From: Bactericera cockerelli
Taxonomy: Eukaryota; Arthropoda; Insecta; Hemiptera; Triozidae
Assembly (NCBI GenBank): GCA_024516035.1
Contig: CM044956.1
Location: forward strand, 26,075,101 to 26,139,100
Length of the DNA: 64,000 bases
Reading direction: 5' to 3'
A program made the position numbers and the translations under genes. The notes under the pieces are model-generated. The model was given only the letters and a program-made list of their open reading frames with translations. It was not told the origin of the DNA and did not search any database. The stretch's first letter is position 1. Every line of letters begins with the position of its first letter. Positions 32,431 through 47,400 of this stretch are shown one piece after another.

Positions 32431-35400
32431 CACACATACATCACACACACACACATCGCACACCTCTCACACACACACACACACACACCGCACACACACT
32501 CACACAACACACACCCACACCCACACAAGACACACACACACACCACACCGCACAGAAAAGTAAAACTGTGAGAAAAAAATTGCGTCACCTATCCATTTTT
32601 TGTCCTTTACCGGCGTAGCTAAAGAACGGCTAATCAGAATTTTGCGATCAATATGTCAAATGAAAGCTCAGACCCTTGCCTAAAACTTTCTTGCTCTGAG
32701 TTGATAGGTCGTCACTTCAAATTTCGAGAAAAAATGACATTTAAGTAAAAAAACGTGAATATTTTACGTATTACCCATCCGTTTTTTTTTAACCTTATCT
32801 GGCGTAGCTCAAGAATGACTTATCAGAAATTCGCGATCGATATGTCAATTGAAAGCTCAAGCCCTTGCCTAAAAGTTTCTTGCTTTGAGTTGATAGGTCG
32901 TCGCGACAAATTTCGAGAAAAAAATGTCATTTAGGTCGAAAAATGTAAAAAAAAATGTGTCGCCCATCCAATTTTTAGGACTCGCCCTTTTCCCCGTGGC
33001 TGGCGCCCCAGTTGGAACATAATAAAATCGTTTCTTATTGCACATCTACAATCTGTAGTCAACCAATATATTAATTTTCAGGCACCAGAAATTTACCGGT
33101 ACGGAGAAACAGTGATGAAAAGGTGAAGAGATGAAAAAGCTCGTTTTTTTCATGTAAATGCGCCCTTTTCCCCCGTGGCGGGCGCCCCAGTGGACATATT
33201 TCAAAATCCTTTCTTAGTGCGCATCTAAGACTTAATAGTGACCTACATGACAAATTTCAACCTCCTAGGACATACCAGTGCTAAGTTATGTACCAAGATA
33301 ACTTGGCCGCAAACAAGATATCACTGCATTCATTGGTTAAAAGTTTTTGAATAGGAGTTTTGGAACTTGGCCCATTTTTCAACGGTAGTTTTTTGTGGGA
33401 TATCATTTCTTTTTGTAAGTGGAAATAGGAACCTAGGATTGACACCGAGGACATTTATTAGGAACATGTGCAATATTAGCGGTTGTTGATTTCCGTTTAC
33501 CTCACAAGTGCGAAAGTTCGGGTTTTCAGATTTTTCCCTGTATTTTTACAGTAAACCCTACCATTATGCAAAATTTCACCTTTTTGGGTAGTAGACAAGT
33601 GCCTCATAATTTAGATCATAATCGAGTATACTTCCTGCCTAAAACGACACCGTTTAACAGCATGATAAGTGCGAAAGTTCCGGTTTTCAGATTTTGTCCT
33701 GTACTTTTATAATAAACATGCAAAATTTCTGCTTTTTTAAGTAGTAGGGAAGTGCCTCATAATTTAGATTCATAATCGATTATATATTTTCTCCCTAAAA
33801 CGACACTGTTTAACAGCATGTTAAGTGCGAAAGTTCCGGTTTTCAGATTTTTCCCTGTACTTTTACAAAATTTCAGCTTTCTAGGTAGTCGGGAAGTATA
33901 GAAGTCTTATATATTGTACCTCTCTTTCCCATAATCATGTTGTAAATATACGCAGTTTACCTGCAAATAGGTGGTTCCATTTAAGATTCCAAAGTTGAAC
34001 CCCCATGGGGCCGCCCCTGGTAATGATAAAAAATCAAAACCTAATAGAAAATGTTTCCCCCTCGATATAATGGTACACCTGTTTTAGTTATTCTCAAAAT
34101 TTAAATCCGTTCTCTAGATATTTCGAGTGGCTCCTTTTTCTTGGCGGACCCTGTATAAGAATTATTAAGAATCATCTTTGCAATAAAATTTAAATAGTAG
34201 GTACTATACCGATTATGAACTTTAGGTTGTGGGATGTTGGGTAAAAGGCAAATTGGGTCGCCAGTATAGAAGATTGGGAACCACTGTTTTAGGGGTACTA
34301 AGACCTACCTGTTGAAAATAAAATAAATAAATACAAATACAAATAAATAAATACAAGACAACATAATTATGTGCCAAATTTCATAGCTCCATGGTCAAAA
34401 GAACCAAAGATATAAAGGTGTGAAAATTCGGGTGAATCGTTTCGTGTAAAGATACGAGGGCGGATCAAGAAGTACCCGTGTTTGAAAAAAGAGTGCGAGA
34501 TACTTACATTTTTGGGTTCTATTTTTCGACGTAGTCTTCTTTCAAGGCTACACACTTCTTCCAGCGATCCTGCCACTTTTTTAGCCCTTCCAAAAAGTAG
34601 CTCCCTTCGAACTCCTCAAAATAGCCTTTGTCTGGCTTATGACGTCATCATTTGAGCTGAACCTCTTTCCACCGAGCCAAACTTTCAAGTTATGAAACAA
34701 AAAATAATCGCAGGGGGCTAGGTCAGGTGAGTAAGGTGGGTGTGGCAATAATTTGTATCCAAGTTGATGGATTTTAGCAGCAACAATTCCAGATGAGTGA
34801 GCTGGTGCATTGTCATGGTGAAACAAGACTTTCTTTCTCGCCAAATGGGGGCGTGTCTCCTTCAATTTTGCATCAAATCGTGTCAATAACTCACTATAAT
34901 ATGCAGCAGTTATTGTTTTTTCCTTTTTCCAAGAAGTCAATAAGAATAATTCCCTTTGCATCCCAAAAAACGGTAGCCATGACTTTTCCGGCCGATTGGA
35001 CCGATTTCGCCTTCTTTGGGGCAGATTCTCCAACCAAAGTCCATTCTTTTGACTGCTGCTTGGTTTCTGGGGTATAGTGATGTATCCAGGTTTCATCAAC
35101 GGTCACAACTCGACGCAAAAAATCATCTGGATTGCGATTGAAGAGTTCTAAACTAGCCTTTGAACAATTCAGCCGAATTCGTTTGTTGTCAATTGTGAGC
35201 AATCGCGGCACCCATCGCGCCGATAGTTTTCTCATGCCCAGCTTATCATGAAGGATTTTAAAAACAGTTCCATATGAAATGCCCACACTCTCAGCTACTT
35301 CACGCACTTTTGTTCGGCGATCTTTGAGAATCATATCATGCACTTTTTCCACGACTTCCTCGGTACACACGTCTTCTGGGCGTCCTGGGCGGTCCTCGTC

Positions 35401-38400
35401 AAAAATGCTTGTGCGCCCTCGTTTAAATTCATTAAACCAAAAGCGAACAGTGGTCATAGAAGGTGAAGAGCTCCCGTACACAGCATCTAACTTTAATTTT
35501 ATCTCATCACATTTTTTCCCGTCCAAAAAAAGGAATCGAATAACTGCTCGGTACTGTTCTTTTTCCATATCACTCAACTATACGCAACACAACAACTTCA
35601 AGTGACCGATAAATGAAAACTAAGAGAGTAATCAGTTTCAAACTTTGGATGTGGTCATTTGAGATGTCGTTCCATCAACAAGTATCAACAAGTTTCACCA
35701 ATGATGTAAAATGTCCCTAAACACGGGTACTTATTGATCTACCTACGTATACTGCCGTGCTTGCTGGATTTTGTGGCCTGGCACATTGCCGTGCGCTCAG
35801 ATAAACCTGTGAGAATTTTCATTCTGCTATTTAAAATAAACCATTTTTCTTCAAACTTTAATTGATTTTGTCAATTTATATCAAAGCTAATTTATGTAAA
35901 TATTAGATTACCTGCATGTCAGGGAGCTTTACAGGAACTTTGTCAATGTTCTGCAAACTACTCATCACATCCACTTTGTCTGCTGCAATCTCTCGCTTTC
36001 TCACTGACACAAGTCCGTTGATCATACCTGCTACAACGTATTCGTCATTCTAGAACAGAAAATATTAGAATTGTGAGACACAACACACATACATACACAC
36101 ACACACACACACCTTTCTCTCTCTCTAACCTTCACACACACACACACACACACACACTACATGCACACCCCATAATTATAGGGATTGGTCACGCAGCTAC
36201 AGGGACAATTTACAGTAGATAGGTATATTTTTTTTACATAAATGAAGAGATTATATAGTTCCATTATAAAAAAAATACACTGCCAATTATGGACACAATA
36301 CTTCCTCGAGATTGGTTAACAATGTACACAATTAGCAATTTTGAGATTTTTTACTAAAACACCCTGTATACAGGGTGTCCCGTATACAGATGCAAATATT
36401 TTGAGGGTAGGTTCAGCCCACCGTGAACTATCGTATGAGCGAAACTTGCAGTGGGTCATTTTGCTTCGTTAAAGAGTTATGGCCAAATCCCTGTTTTTCC
36501 CACAGGTCTAGAGGTCACTTGGATCGATGCACGTTTTCAAAGAAATGATAGCCAGTAAGTAATTTTTTTCTTCATGTATGGATAATCATGCATATTTCCC
36601 TTCAAATGCAGTTGGTTGCATGAAAAAAATATTGAAAGACCAAAGAGATATTTAATCATAAGTTCAATACTTTTCTAAAATTTGATTTTTCCCTTTTTTT
36701 CCCTTTCGTGAATTTAAAGTACTTCTACAATTGCAATTCTGCGTATCACTAGTTAAAAAAATACCCTATTATGTTTAGTTTAAGAAAAAAGAAAGCTCAT
36801 GTATACCACTTTAAAGATCATGGAACGCAAGACACGCAAAGCTCAAAAAACACTTCTGAATCATGATGGAAAATTCAAAGTTGGCTGAATTTTAACAGAA
36901 TTGGCGCGTAATTTGAGGTATAAATACACTGCTCTGGGATGTTTAACAGAGGGAAATTGATCATTCACAGTGGTCGGTCGGTGTGAACTGTTATGTGAAT
37001 GGGGTTTCGGGGTCACAGAGTTATCGTGAGGAAAAATGAGAGAGGCTGCAACGAAAGCAGCAACCAGAGGTGTAATTATAGACAAAGAATACACAAACAT
37101 GGAGAAAGACTCTGCGCTAACAACAAAAATTGTGATTTTATTTTTAGAATTAAAATTAAAAATATCATTTTTGTGTTTATCACAATCATGATATCAAAAA
37201 CATAACAAAAAAGTGCCGAAAATTAACCTTAGGTAAAACTCGAACATCCAACCTTCAGGTTACTATTATTATTATTAATACTTTATTGATAAACTACAAA
37301 CATGATACATTCTGCAACACAGGACATGAAATGAAAAGAACCCAAAAGAATATGTAGCGAACCAAGGGCGAGGTTAAAGCTTGTGGCTTTCTCTTCCACC
37401 GAACAAATTGATCGTCTTGTTATTTTAATTATTAGATTTGATTGATATAGTTGGTTAATAGAACTATTTGTACTCAGAAAGTTTTCATTTATAACTTGCA
37501 CTTGGCACAAGAATGGTCACACAGACAGCTTCAGGCATCGAGTGTTCTTCAAAATGCAATAGCCCCCAGATTCAAAATTTGAAAGATGTGTTTCTCTCCT
37601 TCTGGTGCCGTTTAATAGGTCGTATCTCATCCGTTCCTTCATGCGTCTGGAAGAACTTGGAATTTATTGAAACAAAATAGCAGAGGGTATTTTTTTAACT
37701 AGTGATACGCAGAATTGCAATTGTAGAAGTACTTTAAATTCACGAAAGGGAAAAAAGGGAAAAATCAAATTTCAGAAAAATATTGAACTTATGATTAAAT
37801 ATCTCTCTGGTCTTTCATTATTTTTTCATGCAACCAACTGCATTTGAAGGGAAATATGCATGACTATCCATACATGAGGTCAAAACTTAACTACTGGCTA
37901 TCATTTCTTTAAAAACGTGCATCGATCCAAGTGACCTCTAGACCCGTGGGAAAAACAGGGATTTGGCCATAACTCTTTAACGAAGCAAAATGCCCCACTG
38001 CAAGTTTCGCCTATATGATAGTCCACGGTGGGCTAAACCTACCCTCAAAATATTTGCATCTGTATACGGGACACCCTGTATAACAGGAACATCCAGGGCC
38101 CTTCTTTCTCTGCTCTGGGTCTATTATGCTGGGTAACATTCTTTACTTTCCATGTTAGGAATTCTTGTAGGATCACCGAAGTTAAGCAACGTCCAGTGAG
38201 GTGGAGACTTCGTGGTGCTAGCATTCCGGCCTAACCCAGGCTAGGTGAGATAAATGTGGTTAGCAGGTTGGTGAGTTTCCTGCGAATGGAGGGTAACACC
38301 CCCGTCCGTCATGATGCGACCATGCAGTTGAAAGCGATATTAAACCCAAGTTAAAAAAAAAAAAATCATTCTGGTGTTGATAATAATGAATACCAGGTCT

Positions 38401-41400
38401 CTTAATAAAGGGCTATTTTTCCAGGTTAAGTACCTACCAATCTCTTTTTTTTTTTAAGAAAGATTTTTTTCAGAAGATTTTTTCATTTTATTTCGTATGT
38501 ATGTTTAGTGAAGATTAATTCTCTTATAAGGTATTATTTTTTTTAAAAGATTTTCAAGATTTTCTAAAAGTTTAGGTATTGTAGAGGTTATACCTACAGG
38601 GCGGTAATTTTTTATATTATCTTTCTCGCCAGATTTAAAAATAGGGGAAATGTATGATTTTTTCCATTCCTTATGAAAAATTCCTGTGTTAAGAGAGAGT
38701 TGAATTGGACAGTCAGTGGAGCAGCAAGTGCCTCGGCGCATGATTTAAATAAAAGTGGAAAAATCTCATCCGGACCACGACATGCATGCTTAGGAAGTTT
38801 ACCTAAAAGCTCTAATGTATCATCTATAGAGATAACAAGGTGACTTATATTTATATTAGTATTGAAATAATATTCTCTTTCGTCTGATGTTTTGTTTGAA
38901 TATTTTTGAGAAAAGTTCCTTGCAAAGAGATCAGCAATAGATTTTGCATCTTTCGCTACAAGGTTATCAAGTTGCATAATAGATGGAATACTGGATCTGT
39001 TCTTTTTAGATGATAAAAAGTTCCATATTCTCTGCGGTTCTGAAATATTTTTTTTCTTCTAATGATTTTATGTAGTCGTGATAGTCACGGGATGAGATTT
39101 CTTTACAAGTTTTTCTTAAATGTGAAAAATTGACATAAGTTAATGTAAAAGTACAGCGAAAAATCTAAAAACCGGAACTTTTGCATTTCAACTGTTGTAA
39201 ATCGGTGTCGTTTTGCCATCTAACAATGATAATTCATCCTACCTTGCTAACGTCCACGCTGAGAACAGCACTAGGATAGTCCAATGTGTGTACTGGTGTG
39301 AAGGTGACCAAATCGTAAATTTTGACATGGTGATCCAGCGAGCCGGACACTAGCCGCTTGCCACCAGACGCTAAACAGAGACTCGTGACGGTCTTGTGGT
39401 GACAGGAGAATCTGTGTAGTAGTCTACCTCCTCCAAGCATGTCCCAGACACATACTTCCAGACCACCTGTTAGAAAGTTAATCAGTTAGTGTATTTTATT
39501 TAGAAACTAGCCGTTTAGCGGGCAGGCCTGAGGGGAAGGTGAGTTTCTCCAAGCATGGCTGACTTGTAATAATGAAAAGTATGAGTATTAAAGCTAAACG
39601 TATGTGACATCAAAATGAGAACACCTTTACCCCCTCGCTTTCTATTTTTTGCACTCTTATCTGCATTTATTCTTCTTATGTTATCTTTCTTTATCCTTGC
39701 TAGGTGTCATCCCAGCACTATCAGTGGGGGACGTCTGTCTTGGTGGGGGACACCACAAATCAGTGGCGTCCGTAACTTCTCAAAGACATGAGAACCATAA
39801 TCACTTCTTTCCAACAAGTCCAAGTTTATTTTTCGTGTGATTTTTTTTTTTTTTCTTTATTTTTTTTGAAAAAATGCCGAATATTATATATAATTAGATT
39901 ATACTTATTTTCTATTCTGAAATTTTCTATAAAAAAACGTGGACACCCCCCTGTATATGTAAATAACACTGCGAAAACGTTCACCTCAAATTTTATTGAA
40001 GACTGAATCAAAGACCCCCCTTCTTGCTTGACCTTAAATCTACTATTGTGACCTATGAAAAATATTTGACCAAAATTAGAGAGATACTCTCAAAATCAAC
40101 AAAATTGTCTCTCAAAACTTTTTTCTGTTACCTTTAGAAAAAAGATAAAAAAATAATAATAAAAATAGCCTCTTACAAAATTATCAAAAAAGGCGTTTTC
40201 CCCCCCCCCGAATAATACGCAAATTGAGATTTGTACTAAAAAAAAATCAACCTATAGTATACCCTAAAACTTTAAGCAACTAAATACTTGAAGAAAAGTA
40301 AGAAAGAGCTTTTTTCGTAAGAGTGTATGTATGTCAAACGTAAGAGCATAGTAGCCATAGCTGAAGGCGTGAACTTTAGGATGCGATACTTTGAAAACTA
40401 TAAATTTCAAGTACTCATTTTCTAGGTAACTGCAAGGACTTTCAGAGATCTAATCTCATAACACACGAAAAAACTTGCATAATTCACATTATTAACATTA
40501 AAAAACTAAAGCCCCTCTAGGTAAAAAAGGTAAAAATAAACCGTTATTATTTAATAAAAGTGCTATAAAAGGTAAGTTCTGCCAATTGGAGAAATATGAA
40601 AACTTGGTTTTATTCTCAGGACAGAACCCCTCATAGTCCCTGAAATTTTCAGATCTACTCCCATACCAAATTTCAAGTTTCTAGCTCTTACCGTTCTTGA
40701 GATATCTTGTTCACAGACAGACAGACGCACGGACCAATGGCTGAAAACAACTTTTTTTTATCCTGAGGCTATGATTCGTCCAGAAATGTGAAAAACTGAG
40801 TTGGTCAAATTTTTGACGAATACAATATTTTCTTTATTATAGGATAAGGAAAGTAAAAAAGAGATAATTATTAGTAAGTTTTGTAGGTCTTCTTTTATTA
40901 CGTCTTAATATTCTAGTACAATCCTGTGCAACACCCTATATTGGTAGAATATTTCTTAACAAACATGAGATTTGAACAACAGGCCGACCGACAGTACATT
41001 ACCTCCTGATACAAATATTCCACCACTGGGGAGGAACAGAACACTCTCTATAGGGCTGCCATGGTTCACAGCCATCACAGGGTCTGAGGATCTCGTGTCA
41101 TACACATTCACTGTCTTGTCATAAGAGCCCGAGATGAGGATGTCGGACGAAACTGGAGACACTGCCCCCGCTCGCACATAATCCTGGAGAACATTTTTTT
41201 TTATATAGATCTTGATACAATAAAACACAGGATGAGCCATTCTAAATGGCACAGTCAACACTCTCGGCCCCGGTTGAAAATAAAAAAATATATTCTGAGA
41301 TAATTTTCATAGATCAAAGGGGGACATAATATAGTGATTTGCAAAGGGGTCGATTCTCATGAAAAAATTCGATATCTCTTACCGTTTGGGCTGTGTGTGG

Positions 41401-44400
41401 TATTGGTAACAGACAACCCCTGATAGATAGATAGATAGGTAGGTACATAGATGGATAGGCACACATTTGAGTTTTATTTACAGGGTCCGACATAGGTTCG
41501 ACAAAGGCTTAATATCTACCGATAAGTTAGGTACGGAATGAAACTTTGCATAGTCAAATGATTAGTAAAAAAAACTACTTGGGGGGGGGGGGTATATTTT
41601 CCCGTGCGTACCCTATGTAAAGGCTACAAGACACAGGTCAATTTGTCTTTTTAAAAAAATGCACCTCTCACTTTTGTTTTTTACTTTCTATTACTTATAA
41701 GGTAGGCTGCATATCAGATGGGCCAACAATAGACCCAAAACCTCAGAAAAAATCATCACTTTGGCCAATGAAAGATACCTCACTTGGGCCAATAATGGAA
41801 AAAGGTCATTCTTTGCTTTTGCATGGATTTTCGATAAAATACTGGGTGAACCACTTCGAATATTTTTTTCTTCTGTATGTAATGCGGTAGACCAAGACTT
41901 CGGTAATTACAGAGGTAACGTTTAAGTACGTTACCTACCGACCCTCTGTTGTATTAGCATATTATATGCTACCTAACACCAACAAGATTATTTTTCTACC
42001 AGGTCAGAAAAATTAGATCACACCCCAGGATTGGCCTTGCTTATATTTTGTTTAAAACTACTCTACATACGAGTCATATATTTATGTATTTTCCAAACCC
42101 CACCCTGAAGACCAGACATGGCCATGCATGTATTTTTCTAACCCTACTTTATACCCCAGGCATTGCCATAAATGTATTTTTCTTAACCCTACTCAAGGCA
42201 GAGGCATGGCCATAAATATATTTTCCTAACCCTACTCAAACCCGAGCCATGGCCTTAAATGTATTTTCCAAACTCCACCTCAATTGACATAAAACTAAAA
42301 AACCAAATCTAAAAAATTACAAGTTTAAATGAGGTACTAGCTTGTGATTCACACTGGATAAAAAAGTACCTTTCTCATATTTTTTTCAAATTACCCAAGT
42401 GATGGATTTTTTTTTGATCCCTTCGCAGGTAAAAGAACCCTTTTTAAGGACATTTTGGCCCAACTGATGAACTCCGATAAGGTTCAGAAAGTATTTCTTT
42501 CGGTCGATATTTTCGAAATTGAGCTGATAACATTTCTGGACGAATTAGCCTCTCCTGATTCCAAAAAAGTGATTTTAATAATTTTAATTTTATTAATTTG
42601 TAATATTATTTTAGAATTGGATTGACAAATATAAAAATTATGTATAAATCCCACAAAAACACAACTTTGAGGTTACAAAAGGAAGAACGCCCCACTCAAA
42701 AATTTAGTACAAATTGCTAAAAATAAATGATATCAGCTTGAGAACACCTTTATGAACTCCTATCTGAATGTATTCCTCTTCTATTATCTTTCTCTCTCCT
42801 TGCTAGGCGTCATCTTAAACTTGATTACTCAAGTTTTGATTGTTGAAGGACAATGAAAACTGGCGGTAGCGGTAGAACTTTCTCGATTCAAAATTCAAAC
42901 TACATAGTTAAGGAAAATCATACTCCGACCGCCAATTTTTATTGCCGTTCAACAAGTAAAACTAAAGAGAAATCAAATTTAAGATGACACCTAGCACAGG
43001 GAGAGAGAGATAACATAAGAGGAATAAATTCAGAGAGGAGTGCAGAAAATACTGGGTCCGGCATTGATCATGAACCAATTTGAAATATCTTTATTTTCAC
43101 AAATAAAGTTTCAAAATATTTTTTTCTTTGATAGAATGCTAGAAAACAAAAAAACCTTTTGTTGAAATACTCACTAATTCACGTTTTAAAATATGGCATT
43201 TCATTTAAAATTAAAAATATGGCCTAAAGACTAGAAGGGCCGGCCGGGGCCAAAATATTATGACCACAGGATGGGCCATAGGGCACTTCCTATCCTTAGA
43301 AGTGACGACTTTTTCAGGAACATACTGTATTGTGACAAATATGTCATTCTCATTATCAGCAAGAAGTGAACATCACTTGAAAAAAACATGCTTTAATTTT
43401 AGGTTTAAAAATTCTGTTAAATACTTACTGTGTGGTGTGTAAAACTAGAAACTCTAGATTCACTTGGAATATCCCACAGGGCTACAACTTTATCATCAGA
43501 GAAGCTAGAGATGTGTGTGTTGTCACGTGTGAAGAAACAACGATGGATGGGGCTGAAAATATAAAAGCAAACTATATTCAAGTAACAAAAAATACTCGTA
43601 TATACAAAAACAAACATAAATCTTCCGATTTCTAATATTAAAAATTTAACTGAAGTAAAAAAAATTGTTCCTTAGTTATAAAAAACTTGTGACTTGAGAA
43701 ATGTTTAACGAATATATCATTGGTGGACAGAACGGACGATTTGCTTTTAAATATGTCAGGAGATGTTCTGAAAAAAATCGAAATTGTAGGGTGTTGAAGA
43801 AAGATAAAAGAGAACTGAGGGCAAGTCTGTTTTCTTCAAAAAACTACCAAATGGCGGTTATCTTCGAAACCAAGGGAGATCGACCTTTTGGTATGGGTAT
43901 ATTTTTTGTTGGAAATGGTCCAATGAATCATTAGTACACTTTTTAAAAAAGTTTACTTGACACCTACCCTGATAAAGCTAATGGTATAAAAAAGGAATGA
44001 AAATATAATTCTTTAATGGCAAAACATGTGTTTAATGTACGATATCTCCGGCCCTGTTTTGTTTTATAAATCTCAAACTTGTCCTAAATTACTTTTACTG
44101 TCAACTTCTTTCCAGAAATGTATCACTAACAGGGTGGTTCTGTTTGAAATTCCAAAGTTGACCCCACTGGGGCCGCCCCTGGTAATATTAAATAATTAAT
44201 AGTCAAAATCCCGTTAAAAACGTTAACCCCTTGATATAATGTTACACATAAATTTTAGATTTAAAGAAATTTAAATTCGTTCTCTAGATATCTTGAATAT
44301 CTAGAGCTCCTTTTTTGGCGGACCCTGTATACTTACTTTGTAAAAGAAAATCTCATAATTACCCTTTGTGTCCTTTGAATCCCCCAAAAAACACTTCGTG

Positions 44401-47400
44401 TAAAAACAGTCGTCAAGTGTGGAATGATCAAAAAGAACTGATATCAAAAACGTCAATTTTCTTTGGTTGAAGGAATTATTTTTCACGAAATTAGTCTTGA
44501 TAATTCAACCAAAATAATAGTCTTACAACAACACTACACCCTGGACCAAACTTCGATTTGGTATTTTAAGAACAATGTTGCATGATTACAGAACCACGTC
44601 CTTGACTACTGCACACAGTTTTGTTCTGAAATTTATGTGTAGTAATTTGCATACAAAATAGTGTGCAGTAGTCAAGGACGTGGTTCTGTAATCATGCAAC
44701 ATTGTTCTTAAAATACCAAATCGAAGTTTGGTCCAGGGTGTAGTGTTGTTGTAAGACTATTATTTTGGTTGAATTATCAAGACTAATTTCGTGAAAAATA
44801 ATTCCTTCAACCAAAGAAAATTGACGTTTTTGATATCAGTTCTTTTTGATCATTCTACACTTGACGACTGTTTTTACACGAAGTGTTTTTTGGGGGATAT
44901 CACTACTTTTTGATTTAATTGAATTTCCTCTGATTTATGAAAAGAACTTATCAACATTAAAGAAAAAACAATCTTTAATTTTCAATGTTTTAGACTCATT
45001 TCCAAAATATAAGTTCGACTTTTAATTTAAGGATGTTGCGATACGCAGTAATATTATAACTATAACATAGGAATATGTTGGGTAAATTATATTTAACTAG
45101 TGAGGTGAGATTACTTTGTTTACGGTAATAGTTGTATTGAGGTGCATGCTCGAAAATTATATTGTCATCCAAGCACTGTTCTGTAAATAATTACAATGAG
45201 TTGCAAGGAGAAAAAAAGAAAAATAAAAGAAAAAAAAAACTTTAAATAGATACTGAAAACCACCCCGGTTCAGTATTGTTGGCAATAAGCACATTATAAG
45301 TACTCTCGCCTAAGGACTAATTTTACTCCCGAGAAATTTCTAATATTAGAAATCGGAAGTATTGTGTTCGTTTTTGTAAAAAAAAAAAATATTTTTTTGC
45401 TCCGATATTTTTTCATATTTCTGGACGTTGCATAACTTACTTTGTAAAAGAAAATCTCATAATTACCCTTTGTGTCCTTTGAATACACGAAGTAAATTTT
45501 TGCTGCTAACATCAAACAGTTTGACTTCTGGGTCTTCTCCACCAGCCACTAACAATTTCCCATCATTTCTAAATGTGCCCCCATAGGCTGCTTCTCTAAA
45601 CTTGCTGAGGTTTTTACAAACTAGTTTGGTGATAGGATTATACACTTGCACCTAGAGGGTAAAAAAGTATTTATATTGGATTATCTATTTCTAATACAAA
45701 CAGGGTGGTCTGAATTTGTGAATTTTTAATGTTATTTTTCGATTTTCAAATGAGAACCCCCATATTTTATAGCAAATTCAGATTCCACATTGAATTCAAG
45801 GCATTTGAAAGTATTCACTTATTTTTTTTCTGATTTGCAATTATACAGGGTATGACCCAAGTACTTTTAAGAAAAAGCAAGTAAAGGCCCATGTGTGACA
45901 AATCGAATAGCACTATTTTTTTAACTTTGAGCAACGTGATATCACCATAAATTTAGAAACTAGATAAATAACTCCTGGTCCAAGGCTGAGGTAGGCCTGC
46001 AACATGGCAGCCATTTTCCATGAAGAATTTTCCAATTGGAATTTCGAAATTAACATGGGTTCTTATGGAAGATTTACCAATTTTAATTTTTTTCTATCTC
46101 TGGAGTAAAAAAGTCTTTTGAGTTTTTTTTGTATTTTATTCCAAAGAATATGTGTATTTAATATTGAAATTAAGTGCTTACCTTGGCAGAAGCAGTAACA
46201 GCAAAATAGAATGGATCAACATTAGAAAAGCTAACATGGTCAATGCCAGCAAATTCTTTAAGAAAGACTGGATCCTGAAATAATAACAACAATACAAACT
46301 TAACAGGACATCACTGTTTCAGAGCAAATATGTAACAGAACTTATGGCAGGACTACGAATGTAAAAGTAATCCTTTTCAAAAAAGTTTTGTAAATGAAGG
46401 TAGTAATATCTTGTTTGCGGCAAAGTTACCTTGTTACTAAATCATTTATTACTTCCGAGAAATTTCTAATATTACAAATCGGAAGTATTGTGTTCAATTC
46501 TGAGAAAAAAAATTTTTTGCTCCGATTTCAATTTTTCTGGACGTTTCATAACCTCTTGAGCAACTTTGGTTTTGTGTCTGACTGTCGGTCTGTTAAAAAT
46601 ATTCCTTGTAACGCACAAATCTCGGAAACTACTAAACGGATTTTGATGAAATTTTGCACACAAATAGGAGATGTTCTGTAGATGATCCCATTTTTTTTTT
46701 TTTTTTTTTTTTTTAAGTGGGGTTTAACGTCGCTTTCAACTGCCATGGTCATATCACGACGGGGGTTTTACCCTCCATTCGCAGGAAACTCACAAACCTG
46801 CTACTCACATTGACCTCACCCAGCCTGAGTGGGGCCGGGAATAGCCAGCGTCACGAGAATTAGAATTTGAATGGTCACCCATCCAAGTCTTAACCTCGCT
46901 GGATGTCGCTTAACTTCGGTGTTCTGAAGGGAACCGGTGTATTCAACATGCCATCGACGCTGGCTGATCCCATTTTAAGTTCATCAACTTTGCAAAAGCG
47001 GTTCTGGGTGAAAGAAGACCAAGCGCCTGACCACTAACTTTTTACTTAAACGATTATATCTCGTGAACGGTAGACCCGATTTTGATGAAATTTAGTATGT
47101 ATATTGTATATATATATTATTGTTTTACATAGGCTATTTATAATTAATTTTTAATTAACTATAATTTAACTCTGATATTTAAGAAAATCCAAAAAAATTG
47201 ACAAAAAAGTGAAAAAATGAAGTCTTCAACTTGTCGATACAATTTTTTTTGTAATACAGGGTGTCCCACCAAAGTTGGACACCTCAAATTACTCGGCCCC
47301 TGAAAGAGTTTTTGAAAAATAAAAAATCTATAGGTTATACAACTTCGAGTACCCATATGATAGTTTAAGAGAATATCTACAGGGTGGTCCATGCGACAAT

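Larger units (their letters stand above)
34380..35830. repeat. Host repeat interrupted by mariner
   Basis: The left flank (TTTCATAGCTCCATGGTCAA, TTTCGTGTAAAGA) and right flank (ACTGCCGTGCTTGCTGGA, CACATTGCCGTGCGCTCA) are contiguous in copies at 50390 and 50740. Confidence 0.85.

Noticed and set aside
32319..32588. Cysteine/valine-rich open frame.
   Set aside because: Product of a CA microsatellite read in one frame.
46900..46964. A genuine 5S rRNA gene.
   Set aside because: Only the first two thirds of 5S are present; the rest is SINE body, with poly-A and target duplications.
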